From Verrucomicrobiota bacterium (GTDB lineage Bacteria; Verrucomicrobiota; Verrucomicrobiia; Verrucomicrobiales; Akkermansiaceae), in contig WBXE01000143.1 in NCBI GenBank assembly GCA_008932955.1, forward strand, positions 1 through 6,186: a stretch of DNA of 6,186 nucleotides, written 5' to 3'. Both the position numbers and the translations under genes were made by a program. Positions within the stretch are counted from its first letter, which is position 1. Each line of letters opens with the position of its first letter. The notes under the pieces were generated by a model. It was not told the origin of the DNA, ran no database searches, and worked only from the letters and a program-made list of their open reading frames with translations. Below, piece after piece: positions 1 to 4,990 of this stretch.

Positions 1-14
1 TACAAGGGAAAAAG

Positions 15-89
15 TGGAGGCGGGGATGGGAATCGAACCCATTAATGGTGGTTTTGCAAACCACTGCCTTACCGGTTGGCTACCCCGCC
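15..89 (-). tRNA. tRNA-Cys (anticodon GCA)
   Basis: On the minus strand the sequence folds as a complete cloverleaf. A 7-bp acceptor stem pairs GGCGGGG (83-89) with CCCCGCC (19-25). There is a short D arm (GCC/GGC), an anticodon stem GTGGT/ACCAC closing the loop TTGCAAA, and a T arm ATGGG/CCCAT with loop TTCGATT. The anticodon is GCA (plus-strand complement at 55-57), with U33 before it and A37/A38 after it, so it decodes UGC/UGU cysteine codons. The discriminator base is U, as usual for tRNA-Cys, and the 3' CCA (15-17) is encoded in the DNA. The gene looks intact and stands alone in this window. No clear promoter was seen upstream (90-130 on the minus strand). Confidence 0.96.
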
Positions 90-377
90 GTACGCGCTGG
101 CGTGTGGACGGACAATGAGGGTGCGGCTGGGCCGATGTCAAGCCTCGGATTGCGGGAAATCCCACCACATGCGCAATTAGCCCACTTCCAGAAAACAAGG
201 TGCCAAAGAAGCCCGCGCTAGGAGCACCATGGGCCATGCCGATGCTCGCCAGCAAGCTGGCTGGAGATGGTGACAGCAAGCTGCCGCACTCCGTGGCCGA
301 AGGTTGTGCGGGCGGGCTTGCAAGCGGAGGTCAGATGGGGCATGTTGCGGCCGCCGGGCCGCGCCGGACGTTTTGTC

Positions 378-1310
378 ATGCTCGCATTTTCATCATGTTG
401 GAACAACAGCCGCCACACCGATGGCGAGTCGATGATCGAGGAGATTGTCGCACTCGGGTTTTCGCACATCGAGCTGTCCCACGGCATGAGCGTGGCCAAA
501 GTGCCGGGCATCCGCAAGGCGTTCCAACGCGGTCTCTTCACCTGCTCCGGCGTCCATAATTTCTTCCCCTCGCCGGTGGAAGTCATGATCGATGCGCCGG
601 ATGCCTACGAATTCACCTCGCACCGCCCGTTTGAACGCCAACGGGCGCTGGATCTAAGTTTCCGTACCCTCGAACTTGCCGCAGAATTCAAGGCGCAATA
701 CTTGGTCTTGCACATGGGCTCGGTGCCCCTCAACCCGCGCAAGTGGAGCGCCCGGCTCACCGCCATGGTGGCGGCGGGCCGCCAAACGCATCCCGAGTAC
801 GTGAGGGCCAAGCTCGAGTTTGTTAGGAAGCGCGAGAAACTCGGTCCGCTCTACTATCAGCGGGCGTTGGAGGCGCTCACCGCACTTGCCGGACGGGCGG
901 CCGAGCTGGGCATCAAGCTGGCGATCGAATCGCGCTCGCACTACGAGGACGTGCCCAACGAGCGGGAGATGGAGGCGCTGCAAGAACATTTTGCCGACAA
1001 CCCGTGGGTTGGCTACTGGCACGATTTTGGCCACGTTCAGCTCAAGCACAACCTGGGTTTGCTCGATCACTGCGAATGGCTGGAACGCATCGCCGCGCGG
1101 ATTATCGGCGGGCATGTGCATGACGTGGAATGGCCGGCCCGCGATCACCGGGTACCCTTTTCCGGCACGCTGGATTATGCGGCCATTCTGCGGTATTTCC
1201 CGCCGGACTGCCCGCTCGTCTGGGAACTGAGCTCCTCCCAAGATGCCGATGATATCCGCCATGCCCTAGCCGTCTGGAAGGCGAAATTCCCCCAACACAG
1301 CCCGCTGTAA
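378..1310 (+). CDS. Sugar phosphate isomerase/epimerase (xylose isomerase-like TIM barrel)
   Basis: This is a 310-residue protein of the AP-endonuclease-2/xylose-isomerase-like TIM-barrel superfamily, whose members isomerise or epimerise sugars and related polyols using a bound divalent metal. Barrel-strand motifs appear in the expected order: N-terminal AFSSCWNN, IELSHG (31-36), GVHNFF (58-63), YLVLHMGSV (108-116), KLAIESR (180-186), GYWHDFGH (212-219), GGHVHDV (244-250) and LVWELS (280-285). Likely metal or catalytic residues are E184, D216, H219, H246/H248 and E283. The start at ATG 378 is chosen because family members begin one to a few residues before the first strand. It has no good ribosome site. 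An in-frame ATG at 342 follows GGAGG (326-330) at 11 nt and would add 12 residues. The reading frame stays open further up, to 267. The substrate cannot be told from the sequence and no metabolic partner is adjacent. Family call is firm; the exact reaction is unknown. Confidence 0.88.
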   Translation: MLAFSSCWNNSRHTDGESMIEEIVALGFSHIELSHGMSVAKVPGIRKAFQRGLFTCSGVHNFFPSPVEVMIDAPDAYEFTSHRPFERQRALDLSFRTLELAAEFKAQYLVLHMGSVPLNPRKWSARLTAMVAAGRQTHPEYVRAKLEFVRKREKLGPLYYQRALEALTALAGRAAELGIKLAIESRSHYEDVPNEREMEALQEHFADNPWVGYWHDFGHVQLKHNLGLLDHCEWLERIAARIIGGHVHDVEWPARDHRVPFSGTLDYAAILRYFPPDCPLVWELSSSQDADDIRHALAVWKAKFPQHSPL

Positions 1311-1316
1311 CGCCTT

Positions 1317-1346
1317 CCTATCAAAAAATCGCGGCCCCTATCAAAA
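1317..1346 (+). promoter_or_regulatory. 20-bp-spaced direct repeat upstream of the Rrf2 gene (possible operator)
   Basis: CCTATCAAAA occurs at 1317-1326 and again at 1337-1346, exactly 20 bp apart, so both copies sit on the same face of the helix. They lie 41-70 bp upstream of the regulator start, in the short gap after the isomerase stop codon. Rrf2 proteins often control their own gene, so an operator is plausible, but this is inference. Known Rrf2 sites are usually inverted rather than direct repeats. No convincing -35/-10 pair could be placed around them. Confidence 0.3.
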
Positions 1347-1386
1347 TTTTCATTGCTTATTGCAGCCGCTTAGTTAGGACTGACGC

Positions 1387-1848
1387 ATGTTGCGTTACGG
1401 AAAACTCGCTAGGCAGGCTGTTGCGGTACTAGGATACATTGCAGAGCGCTACTCAGTGGAAGCGGCGGCCATTTCCTCGGTTGAAATCAGCCAAGCCCGC
1501 AACATCCCCACAGCCTTGGCGGCCAAGCTGCTGAGTCAGGCATCGGCTGCCGGATTGGTGTTAGGGAGGACGGGGCCGGGTGGCGGCTATCGCTTGGCCA
1601 AGCCACCGGGGCAGATTCGGCTGGTGGACATTGTTTCGTTGTTTGGGCACTCGCAGGCGGAAAATCAGTGCCCCTACTGTGTGGATTGGTGTAGCCACGG
1701 CACGCCCTACCCACTGCATGATGGATTTATGAAATTGCTGAAAAATGGCCGGGACTTTCTCCAAGAAACCACTTTGGCGGTCTTCGCCAAGCCTCTGGAC
1801 TCCCCCCCCGCCAAAAAACCGGCGGCCAAGACGCCACCTAAGAAATAA
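1387..1848 (+). CDS. Rrf2-family transcriptional regulator with atypical cysteine cluster
   Basis: This is a 153-residue cytoplasmic DNA-binding protein of the Rrf2 family (relatives: IscR, NsrR, CymR, RirA). The N-terminus MLRYGKLARQAVAVLGYIAE matches the family's first helix. A winged helix-turn-helix follows (about 26-60), with the wing GRTGPGGGYRLA (60-71) and the dimer-helix start IRLVDIV (77-83). The cluster region holds C95, C98 and C102, then Y108-P-L-H111-D. Cluster-binding relatives usually carry C-x5 to 8-C-x5-C-P-x-H. Here the last cysteine position is tyrosine and an extra cysteine makes C-x2-C-x3-C, so cluster ligation would be non-standard or lost. The last 15 residues form a Pro/Ala/Lys-rich basic tail. 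The ATG has AGGA at 1376-1379, 7 nt upstream. The gene converges on a broken NnrS-like gene, which suggests an NsrR-like role in nitric oxide response, but IscR- or CymR-like roles cannot be excluded. Confidence 0.88.
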   Translation: MLRYGKLARQAVAVLGYIAERYSVEAAAISSVEISQARNIPTALAAKLLSQASAAGLVLGRTGPGGGYRLAKPPGQIRLVDIVSLFGHSQAENQCPYCVDWCSHGTPYPLHDGFMKLLKNGRDFLQETTLAVFAKPLDSPPAKKPAAKTPPKK

Positions 1849-1888
1849 GGTAACCAAATGCCAAGCGGGGCCAAGTGAGTCGGGAGGG

Positions 1889-2371
1889 TCAACGCCGGCG
1901 CGGGCAAGCGCGCCGCGGCTGGAGTGGGTCCTCACGGTGCCAGCCCCACTTGCCAAGCGACACTAACCAAATCCCGGTGGCCAGCGTCCACGTCCAGGCG
2001 GCGTAGATGTGATGGGAAATCCGCTGCGGCGGCAGAAAATCCGCACTCATCCGGGTGGTGGCGGCCAGCATCCCCAGTCCCGCCACCCACCGCAACCAGC
2101 GCAAGCGGCAATGCCTGTTGGCCGGCATGACCCAAGGCCACCCGCGTGCCCACGGCCAGCGTCACCAAGCCGAATCCGCCAACAAACACCAAGTGCAAGC
2201 TGCCAACCCGGGCGGCGGGCTAAACGGCCGCCGCAGCCCAGCCAGCGAGCAGGGAAACCATGCCCAGCCTCACCACATTACCCCGCCCACCCCGGCCAGC
2301 ATCCCCAGCGGAAAAAACACCCGGTACGGGTCCTCTAAAATCATGCGCCACCATCGTGTCATTGCCGTCAT
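1889..2371 (-). pseudogene. Degenerate NnrS-like membrane protein (nitric oxide response)
   Basis: Minus-strand remnant of what appears to be an NnrS-family multi-pass membrane protein, a family of roughly 400 residues linked to nitric oxide stress. Reading begins at ATG 2371 (alternatives 2362, 2344) with LEDPYRVFFPLGMLAGVGG, typical of the family's N-terminus, then meets TGA after VMW; the same frame past the stop (GWAWFP) still looks family-like. The C-terminal part then appears in another frame, with HLVFVGGFGLVTLAVGTRV followed by ALGHAG (about 2198-2130). It returns to the first frame for LRWVAGLGMLAATTRMSADF and SHHIYAAWTW, ending at TGA 1889-1891. An in-frame TAG also interrupts the middle frame. 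Only about 160 codons remain, so the central membrane helices are deleted. ATG 2371 sits 3 nt after the stop of the adenosyltransferase gene, so the two were once translated together. Family assignment is from remembered motifs. A sequencing error could explain one shift but not the missing centre. Confidence 0.62.
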
Positions 2372-2374
2372 GGG

Positions 2375-2956
2375 TCAGTGGCTGTCCGCTGCGCCCGCCT
2401 CTTCGCTTGCGTCTTGCGTCTGGCCGTCTTGCGTCTCGGGCTCTTCCACCCGCGCCAAAATCCACAGCAGATCCGAGAGCCGGTTGAAAAACAGTCGCAC
2501 CGCTGCTGGCACTGCCTCGCCAGATTCATGCAAGTCCCACACACTGCGCTCAGCTCGCCGCGCCATCGCCCGCGCAAAATCCAGGCCCGCCCGCGCCAAC
2601 GAGCCCTCGGCTCCCGGCCGGGCCCAGCCAGTGAATCTCACGCCCCGCGTCTCAAACCGCCGGGCCTCCGCCTCCACCCAGGCCACATCCTCGTGGGTGA
2701 TTGACGCATACTTGTAGCGCCCCATGTCTTCGGGCAGGCACGCGAGTTGGCCCATCAAGCCAATCAGGCGTTCCTGAATTGCATCGATGAGCGTGATGAC
2801 CTCGGCCTGCCCGCCACCAGCCCGCGCCAAGCCGAGCGCCGCATTGACCTCATCCACACCGCCCAGCGCCGCTATCCGCAGCGAAGTCTTGGCGATGCGT
2901 TTGCCAAATAATAAATCCGTCTCCCCAGAATCGCCGCGGCCTGTAATAATGCTCAT
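2375..2956 (-). CDS. PduO-type cob(I)alamin adenosyltransferase
   Basis: A 193-residue cytosolic enzyme that transfers the adenosyl group of ATP to cob(I)alamin, giving adenosylcobalamin, the cofactor of radical mutases and some ribonucleotide reductases. The ATP-binding N-terminus is TGRGDSGETDLLFGKRIAK (5-23). GVDEVNAALG (33-42) follows, then the signature AGLDFARAMARRAERSV (123-139), with the RRAER core, and the C-terminal FFNRLSDLLWILAR (156-169). Length is normal for the trimeric PduO/MMAB type and unlike CobA/BtuR. The position often held by His in LHxAR is Asp here (L125-D126). The last 20 residues form an acidic, low-complexity tail. ATG 2956 is the first start after an in-frame TGA 18-20 bp upstream; the GAGG before it is very close (2 nt), so the ribosome site is poor. 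It leads a two-gene unit with the broken NnrS-like gene 3 nt downstream and is divergent from the gene at 3115. No B12-synthesis genes are nearby, which suggests salvage (inference). Confidence 0.9.
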   Translation of the reverse strand: MSIITGRGDSGETDLLFGKRIAKTSLRIAALGGVDEVNAALGLARAGGGQAEVITLIDAIQERLIGLMGQLACLPEDMGRYKYASITHEDVAWVEAEARRFETRGVRFTGWARPGAEGSLARAGLDFARAMARRAERSVWDLHESGEAVPAAVRLFFNRLSDLLWILARVEEPETQDGQTQDASEEAGAADSH

Positions 2957-3114
2957 GCCCTCGACGCTAAGCCACCATCAGCCAATGTCCATCCCCGCTT
3001 TACCCACCCCGCCATTATCCTCTCCCACCCCGCCGCGAGGGAAATTTTTTAGCAAATCCGCAACTTTTTCATCGGCAGCGGGTTGACGTTCCAGATACCC
3101 TATCCCCAGCAGCC

Positions 3115-3504
3115 ATGAACCACCCACCTCTTCCGCCAGACGACTCTTGGGAGTCCGACGCCATTTGGAAGTTGTTAGATCGGGTCCAGCCACAGTCCCC
3201 CGGCCCCCGCTTCGCGGATGACACGGCGCGCGCCGCCCGGCTCATCGGTTCAGCGCAGGGCTGGTGGCGGCGTCTTTTCGCCCCGGCGCCGTTGGCGGGC
3301 TTGGCCGCCACCGCCGCGGCACTGGTCATTGCCATGCTGACTCTCAAGCCGTCACCGATCCATACGCCCAGCCCCGCCACCGCCACCGCGGATGAGGCGT
3401 TTGCCGGCATTCAGGAACTCGCCGAAGCTGAGGTCCTCAGCGCCGCCGTCGATAACTTGGACAATTTCACCGACACCGAGTTGGTCTGCATGATCGGCTT
3501 CTAA
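3115..3504 (+). CDS. Small one-helix membrane protein, anti-sigma-like hypothetical
   Basis: A 129-residue protein of unproven function. The cytosolic N-terminal half holds the short motif DAIWKLLDRV (15-24), an RFADDTARAARL stretch (32-43) and WWRRLF (50-55). One transmembrane helix follows, about residues 57-77, then a Pro/Thr-rich linker (79-92), an acidic segment with IQELAEAEVLSAAVDNLD (99-116) and the ending DTELVCMIGF. I associate this pattern (W-K-L-L-D start, one central helix, acidic tail ending in F-(S/T)-D-x-E-L-...-I/L-G-F) with small proteins encoded next to ECF sigma factors in Verrucomicrobiota, where they may act like anti-sigma factors; this is memory and not proof. No sigma factor gene is adjacent here: the upstream neighbour is divergent and downstream is non-coding, so it is an orphan. 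The ATG lacks a clear Shine-Dalgarno sequence. Confidence 0.72.
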   Translation: MNHPPLPPDDSWESDAIWKLLDRVQPQSPGPRFADDTARAARLIGSAQGWWRRLFAPAPLAGLAATAAALVIAMLTLKPSPIHTPSPATATADEAFAGIQELAEAEVLSAAVDNLDNFTDTELVCMIGF

Positions 3505-3520
3505 CGCCTGAGGCTAAGGA

Positions 3521-3542
3521 GCCACCACATTCCTGTGGTGGT
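3521..3542 (+). terminator. Stem-loop after the 3115-3504 gene (terminator-like, no T-run)
   Basis: CCACCACA (3522-3529) and TGTGGTGG (3534-3541) form a perfect 8-bp stem with loop TTCC, extended by a G-T pair at 3521/3542. It starts 17 bp after the stop codon of the small membrane protein. There is no run of T after it, so it is a weak intrinsic terminator candidate. It may instead be the first hairpin of the REP-like cluster that follows directly, or block 3' exonucleases. Confidence 0.45.
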
Positions 3543-3631
3543 AGCGAAAGGGCGGCCCATAAATGAGCGCCGAAGGCGCGCTTCATGGTCGGTCCTTCCG
3601 CACGACGACAGTAACGTCGTCGCTCCCTACC
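3540..3631. repeat. REP-like / miniature palindromic element with two internal hairpins
   Basis: The element opens with GGTAGCGA (3540-3547) and closes with TCGCTCCCTACC (3620-3631), which are inverted copies of each other apart from a 4-nt bulge. Inside lie a GCGCC-GAA-GGCGC hairpin (3567-3579), extended on both sides by ATGA/TCAT around a bulge, and a CGACGAC-AGTAAC-GTCGTCG hairpin (3603-3622) with a 7-bp stem. The nested layout in non-coding DNA resembles repetitive extragenic palindromes or a MITE. Whether it is repeated elsewhere in the genome cannot be seen in this window. Confidence 0.5.
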
Positions 3632-3832
3632 CCGCGTCATCCGCGCCAAGTGACTCGGGAAGGCTTAGGGGCACTGCAAGAAACCCTGCGATTAGCTCTG
3701 CTCGCTACGCTCCTCCGCGTTTCGATGACTGGGTGATCGTCTGACCGTCAAAATGTGCCAAATCATTTTCCACCGAGTTCAGGAACTGTGAGTTTCAGCT
3801 GTGCTGCAATTGGTGAGAGAAGCCAAATCCAA

Positions 3833-3850
3833 ACAATCCGTACAATCCGT
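3833..3850. repeat. 9-bp tandem repeat ACAATCCGT x2
   Basis: ACAATCCGT occurs twice head to tail in non-coding DNA, followed by a degenerate GAAATTTG. The copies are exact. Two units are too few to call a functional array; it could be a slippage product or a remnant of a longer repeat of this type. Confidence 0.5.
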
Positions 3851-3985
3851 GAAATTTGCCTGATTATTGGAAAAGCAGTCAGTCAGGCCATCTCGCTGCG
3901 CTCGGTTGTGGTTTCATGATCGAGTTTCTGATTTTAGCTTCAGATTTCAGGGTGGTGGCGACGTTGTGGTGAATTGCGGCAAACC

Positions 3986-4035
3986 GTTCATCCCTCCAGC
4001 GCAAGTTGTTGCGAGACATAGGGAATGAGTGGTAT
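3986..4035 (-). pseudogene. Fragment of a 3' gene end, homologous to the end of the 4991-6186 gene
   Basis: Read on the minus strand, this encodes IPLIPYVSQQLALEG and a stop (3988-3990), with a TGA just upstream in the same frame at 4036-4038. The intact gene to the right ends AYPIPYVSQQLVLEE and stop. At DNA level 3986-4027 matches 4989-5030 at 37 of 42 positions, with an exact 20-mer at 4004-4023 / 5007-5026. Two of the five differences are synonymous in this frame. Nothing further upstream resembles the large gene, so this is an isolated tail: either the leftover of a deleted paralogue or a duplicate of the gene end made when the segment in between was inserted. Confidence 0.7.
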
Positions 4036-4095
4036 TCATGCGGGTCTCTCCTGGGAGATTCTCCTTGCCCCGGCGGCGGGCCGCTGTTTGAGTCG

Positions 4096-4105
4096 GTCAC
4101 GTGAC
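4096..4105. promoter_or_regulatory. Perfect 10-bp palindrome GTCACGTGAC (possible operator)
   Basis: A perfect 10-bp palindrome around a CACGTG core, 58 bp upstream of the putative lipoprotein start and the only perfect palindrome of this length noticed in the leader. Its position suits a dimeric regulator site for the lipoprotein-lipase pair. No cognate regulator is visible nearby and no -35/-10 could be placed with confidence. Confidence 0.25.
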
Positions 4106-4163
4106 AACGACCTTACCAATGCCTGTGCCCGTCGCCCGTGCATTCGGCCGGTCGTTAACCATT

Positions 4164-4244
4164 ATGAGAAATACATTTCCCGCGCTCTTTCTCCTCATGC
4201 TATGCTCGTGCGCCACGAATAAGTACGTTAGGCATATCCAATGA
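4164..4244 (+). CDS. Tiny putative lipoprotein (26 aa) overlapping the lipase start
   Basis: ATG 4164 opens a 26-codon frame, M-R-N-T-F-P-A-L-F-L-L-M-L-C-S-C-A-T-N-K-Y-V-R-H-I-Q. It has a charged N-terminus, a hydrophobic run (5-13) and a lipobox-like L-C-S-C with the candidate lipidated cysteine at position 16, followed by a polar 11-residue tail. Its TGA (4242-4244) overlaps the lipase ATG (4241-4243) as ATGA, the classic arrangement for translational coupling. No Shine-Dalgarno is visible before 4164. Three readings are possible: a real micro-lipoprotein, an N-terminal export signal separated from the lipase by a one-base frameshift, or a chance frame. The signal-peptide shape together with the exact ATGA overlap favours one of the first two. 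Confidence 0.45.
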   Translation: MRNTFPALFLLMLCSCATNKYVRHIQ

Positions 4245-4816
4245 ACCTTGTCCTGGTACATGGCTTTCTCAATAGGGGCGGCATCCTGGCTAGTCTAGCG
4301 GCACATCTCACCTCGGCTGGCCATTGCTGTTTTACGCCATCTCTAAAGCCTTGTGACGCACGTGGTGGCCTGGAAGCTTTGGCGCGGGAGCTGAAGAGTT
4401 ACATTCATACGACACTGCCAGAGAATTCACGCTTTGCCATCGTGGGCTTTAGCATGGGCGCGCTTATCTCACGCTATTACCTTCAAGAACTCGGGGGCCG
4501 CGAGCGAGTTGCCGCGTACTTTTCCATCGGCGGTCCTCACGCGGGCACGGTAAATGCCTATTTATATCCTAGCAAAGGGGCCCGTCAGATGCGCCCACGC
4601 AGCGAGTTTCTGGCACAGATGGACCGCACGACAGATCGTTTGAGTGGTATCCCCATCACCTGCTACTGGAGTCCGTTCGATTTGATGATTCGTCCTCTGT
4701 CTAGCGCCAGATGGCCGATTGCCCAGCAGGTTCGCATCCCGTCGCTTGTGCATTCTCTGCTGGTTTTTGACCGACGTCTGCACCAAGACATTGAGCGACG
4801 CCTCGCCGAAATTTGA
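4241..4816 (+). CDS. Alpha/beta-hydrolase, lipase/esterase-like
   Basis: A 191-residue serine hydrolase of the alpha/beta fold, close in layout to small bacterial triacylglycerol lipases and esterases. The first strand and oxyanion loop are LVLVHGFLNRGG (3-14). The nucleophile elbow is G69-F-S71-M-G73. The likely acid is D147 in WSPFDLMIRP and the likely base is H171 in IPSLVHSLL; all lie in the expected order and spacing, so the triad appears complete. It also shows SIGGPHAGT (95-103), typical of lipases, and ends in a short helix HQDIERRLAE. At 191 residues it is compact, and as annotated it has no signal peptide, so it would stay in the cytosol unless joined to or exported with the lipoprotein frame that overlaps its start. 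TTAGG at 4228-4232 is a weak ribosome site 8 nt before ATG. Substrate is unknown. Codon use looks less GC-rich than that of the genes at 378-3504, suggesting separate origin (inference). Confidence 0.87.
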   Translation: MNLVLVHGFLNRGGILASLAAHLTSAGHCCFTPSLKPCDARGGLEALARELKSYIHTTLPENSRFAIVGFSMGALISRYYLQELGGRERVAAYFSIGGPHAGTVNAYLYPSKGARQMRPRSEFLAQMDRTTDRLSGIPITCYWSPFDLMIRPLSSARWPIAQQVRIPSLVHSLLVFDRRLHQDIERRLAEI

Positions 4817-4990
4817 GCTAACAAAGCCGTGCAAGCAACACATGGGCATATCATACCGGCTGCTCGCGCACCCAGCACGCCACTCTGTCGTCCGGGCCCT
4901 GCAAAGCTGCCATTCGTCACTATAGAGTGAATGTAAGACGGCACTCTTGGCTATAGGTGAGCTGCGGGGGAGCGATTTGAGAGTCTGGGT
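4817..4990. other. Non-coding gap after the lipase, with attC-like start and small inverted repeats
   Basis: No gene is visible. Immediately after the lipase stop comes GCTAACAAAGCCGTGCAAGC (4817-4836), which resembles the 5' half of an integron attC site, but no matching 3' half (GTTRRRY) follows before 5000. TCACT-ATAG-AGTGA (4917-4930) is a 5-bp stem without a T-run, and CACTATAG (4918-4925) is repeated in near-inverted form as CTATAGGTG (4951-4959). A terminator for either converging gene could not be identified with confidence. Confidence 0.4.

Larger units (their letters stand above)
3505..4163. other. Long intergenic region with hairpins, short repeats and a gene fragment
   Basis: About 660 bp without a convincing gene on either strand; short open frames here have no family signature and no ribosome sites. 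It holds, in order, a terminator-like hairpin (3521-3542), a REP-like hairpin cluster (3540-3631), a copy of a 19-bp sequence also found at 1870-1888 (3645-3663), a 9-bp tandem repeat (3833-3850), a fragment of the 3' end of the right-hand gene (3986-4035) and a 10-bp palindrome (4096-4105). Short imperfect palindromes CTCGCTACGCTC (near 3702) and CTCGCTGCGCTC (near 3891) are also present. The stretch from about 3700 is visibly richer in A+T than the coding regions to its left. Confidence 0.7.

Noticed and set aside
248..261. GCCAGC-AA-GCTGGC hairpin upstream of the isomerase gene
   Set aside because: A 6-bp stem with a 2-nt loop is sterically poor and has no T-run; likely chance in GC-rich DNA. 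The region 90-377 otherwise shows no gene or site I can support.
654..1262. Minus-strand open frame of 202 codons
   Set aside because: Antisense to the TIM-barrel gene, whose metal-site motifs are unmistakable.
1802..1823. CCGCC/GGCGG stem in the Rrf2 coding tail as a terminator
   Set aside because: It lies inside the coding sequence, is explained by the Pro/Ala/Lys codons and has no following T-run on the coding strand.
2055..2717. Plus-strand open frame of 220 codons
   Set aside because: Antisense to the adenosyltransferase and the NnrS-like remnant. Its composition (Ser, Arg, Pro, Ala) is that of a shadow frame, while the minus strand shows clear family motifs.
2978..3193. Minus-strand frame containing LLGIGYLERQPAADEKVADL, in frame with and ending just before the adenosyltransferase
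   Set aside because: It looked protein-like and could have been a fused or upstream gene, but it spans the divergent gene's start, matches no family I know and is probably chance.
3879..4100. Minus-strand open frame of 73 codons
   Set aside because: It covers the duplicated gene end but in a different frame from the homologous reading, so it is not the conserved coding frame.
4817..4990. A complete attC recombination site after the lipase
   Set aside because: Only the 5' half resembles attC; no GTTRRRY-type 3' core with a matching arm occurs before the next gene, so it is kept as a finding and not annotated as a site.
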